64,000 nucleotides of DNA from Strongylocentrotus droebachiensis (Eukaryota; Echinodermata; Echinoidea; Camarodonta; Strongylocentrotidae). The stretch is from positions 744,001 through 808,000 of the forward strand of contig JAVYIG010000092.1 in the NCBI GenBank assembly GCA_035222895.1, written 5' to 3'. Positions 62,288-64,000 of the stretch are shown one piece after another. A program made the position numbers and the translations under genes. Below the pieces are notes generated by a model that was not told where the DNA came from, ran no database searches, and worked only from the letters and a program-made list of their open reading frames with translations. Within the stretch, counting starts at the first letter, position 1. Each line of letters begins with the position of its first letter.

Positions 62288-62410
62288 AAAGGCACACTGT
62301 CCTACTGGTAGCTACTTGCAAAATGTTTATCTTCTTTTCATGTTAATCCCTATGGCTTTTACTTGAACAGGGTGAAACATTCAACCCAGCTAGTAACATT
62401 TCATTAAAGG
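62288..62410. repeat. Fragment of a dispersed repeat shared with 13 kb
   Basis: 'aaaggcacactgtcctact' and 'gtagctacttgc' match the left end of the element at 13,011-13,060. The rest is diverged or truncated. Confidence 0.4.
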
Positions 62411-62663
62411 GGAGTTTGTACTATAACATAAAAACAACAACAGTGTATTCAAAGGGGGAAAATGGGGGGGGGGGGGGGGTATTTCTTTTTATTTATAGAG
62501 CTTGTAGGAGAAATCTAATTGGTATATTAGCATAGATGCTCAAAACGCCCATCATGTCCCAGACTAAGACAAACACAGTGTAAAAGAGAAGTGAAAGAAT
62601 GCAACTGTACAAACAGCAAATTATGGAAATTAGACTAAGAAGTGTGAATTGAATAATGCTAGA

Positions 62664-63177
62664 TTAAAGGTAATACAAAGTTTTGGGAAATTTTGAAAAA
62701 TTGGGTGGAAAGTGATTCTTTACCATTTTGATATATTTGGATGCCCCTGTGGATGTATTATAAGCACTAGAAAATATAATCCCTAAAACACTTCCGCTTT
62801 TGAGAAAAATTGAATATAAAAATTTACCGGTGCTCCCGGTAAATTTTGATGAATTTCAAATAGCGCCTACGGCCGTACAATGGTACGTAGTTGCGACCGT
62901 GAAAATCTCAGAATATGTAGTTATGATATATAATTTCCGAACAGGAATAGCTAATCGGTCGATTTTAGTCAAGAAACATTGTTTTATAGCTTAATAAATA
63001 TGTTGACCTTGAGAGGGAGCTATACAACATAAAGAGTTTATTATTTACAATTTCATAACTTCAGACTCAATTTCAACCGCGACAACGATCACTAAAATAT
63101 TTTAGAATCACATGCTTCCAATATGTTCATTTGAACCAAATTCATGACCCCATACCAAAACTTTGTATTACCTTTAA
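62664..63177 (-). mobile_element. TTAA-flanked MITE, copy 2 of inverted pair
   Basis: Reverse-oriented copy of 58,240-58,748, again flanked by TTAA. The two differ by scattered substitutions and small indels, so they are independent insertions of one family and not a very recent duplication. Confidence 0.8.
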
Positions 63178-64000
63178 GGCAGGTAATTCATGACACACAG
63201 ATAAAAAAAGCACATTAAGTGATAGGATAGATTGGAAAAGGAGTGTTTGAGAGACAGGAAAAAAGATGAACTGACACAAACAGAGCTGAAAGAATTACAT
63301 ATAAGCCCTTAAGGAATACAGACTACGGCGCTACAACATATCAGAGAAAGCGTGGTGGCAGTTTCTTCTTTTCATTTTCTCCGATCACAGCCATCTCAGC
63401 CGGCGAACGATCCCTCTAGGGAGGAAATATGACAGAGGCAATATTTCTGGTTGACAGTGATCAATTGCTCAAGACATAGGCTAATTTTAAGGAGTGTAAT
63501 ACAAGATGATGAGGCCCCAAACCGCATCACAAACCGATACATCTCAAAGGAGAGTCGCTCTCTCTGACGAAAAGATGCCCAACATTTTGAGAGAGAGAGA
63601 GACATATATAAAGAAAAAAATGGTGGATTTCTTTCATGGTAATGCTCTAGCTTTTTTTTGGTGTCATGGTCAAAGCCAATTTCTAATATTACTAAACGAC
63701 CGCCAATACATATTCCTTTTTCTTCAGATTTCTTTGAATCAAGCGATGTACTGTGAAATATCATCCACAAGCTCTCCCTACTTCACAATAATGAAGACAC
63801 TGGCAAAAGTTTATAAAGAAAAAGATTTGCTTATCCTTAACAATTCACAATATCAAAAGATTTTAAATTATTACACTCTACCCTTTTATGAGATTTCAAG
63901 AATGTATCAATCTCCTACCTAACATGCACTCAGTTATTAATTTATCGAAAGTAGTGAGCCCAAGTTAAGATATTGTTAAGCATTGAAAAAAGCCTTACAC
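63178..64000. other. Non-coding stretch
   Basis: Overlapping open frames on both strands (63,396-63,770 and 63,506-63,922) look random. No repeat was recognised. Confidence 0.35.

Noticed and set aside
63396-63922. 124- and 138-residue open frames on opposite strands
   Set aside because: They overlap each other, look random in composition, and show no splice or domain evidence.

Overview
The window reads as AT-rich, repeat-rich eukaryotic DNA, most likely from a marine invertebrate deuterostome. A sea urchin or another echinoderm is my best guess. The reasons are the many short inverted-repeat elements with ends such as 'cctgtttcataaaa', the tRNA-derived SINEs, the GA/CT microsatellites, and a DIRS-type retroelement of the kind known from echinoderms, fish and other animals. 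This is inference from repeat style, since no diagnostic host gene can be read. There is no operon structure or dense coding.

The one large recognisable unit lies at about 29,006-34,781 on the minus strand. It is a DIRS-type (tyrosine-recombinase) retroelement with inverted terminal repeats, an internal complementary region, a gag-like region and an RT/RNase H/tyrosine-recombinase region. It is clearly more GC-rich than its surroundings. Its terminal repeats are identical over a 154-bp core, so it is young, but its reading frames are interrupted and I treat it as a fossil copy.

The rest of the window is a mosaic of small non-autonomous DNA elements. It holds a mariner-type MITE flanked by TA (5,667-6,174), several elements flanked by TTAA (37,559; 55,746; 58,240; 62,664; possibly 13,011), and a 1-kb element with 13-bp inverted ends and a 6-bp target duplication (51,692-52,704). 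It also holds two copies of a 'tgtcctcatcag' element (3,824 and 59,099), other hairpin MITEs, tRNA-derived SINEs and tandem arrays. The arrays are a 76-bp satellite at 12,074, a ~100-bp array at 48,776, an ~18-bp minisatellite at 24,373 and an AGTAGA array at 40,979. A ~60-bp stem-loop motif recurs at least six times.

Host coding content is sparse. A handful of short minus-strand open segments with plausible splice signals could be exons (8,666-8,779; 11,718-11,933; 22,166-22,288; 42,596-42,886; 43,098-43,168; 61,948-62,120). None could be named. The window is therefore probably intergenic and intronic DNA of one or more large genes. A GC-rich patch at 23,690-23,960 with an E2F-like site, a GC box and a TATA-like box is the best promoter candidate.
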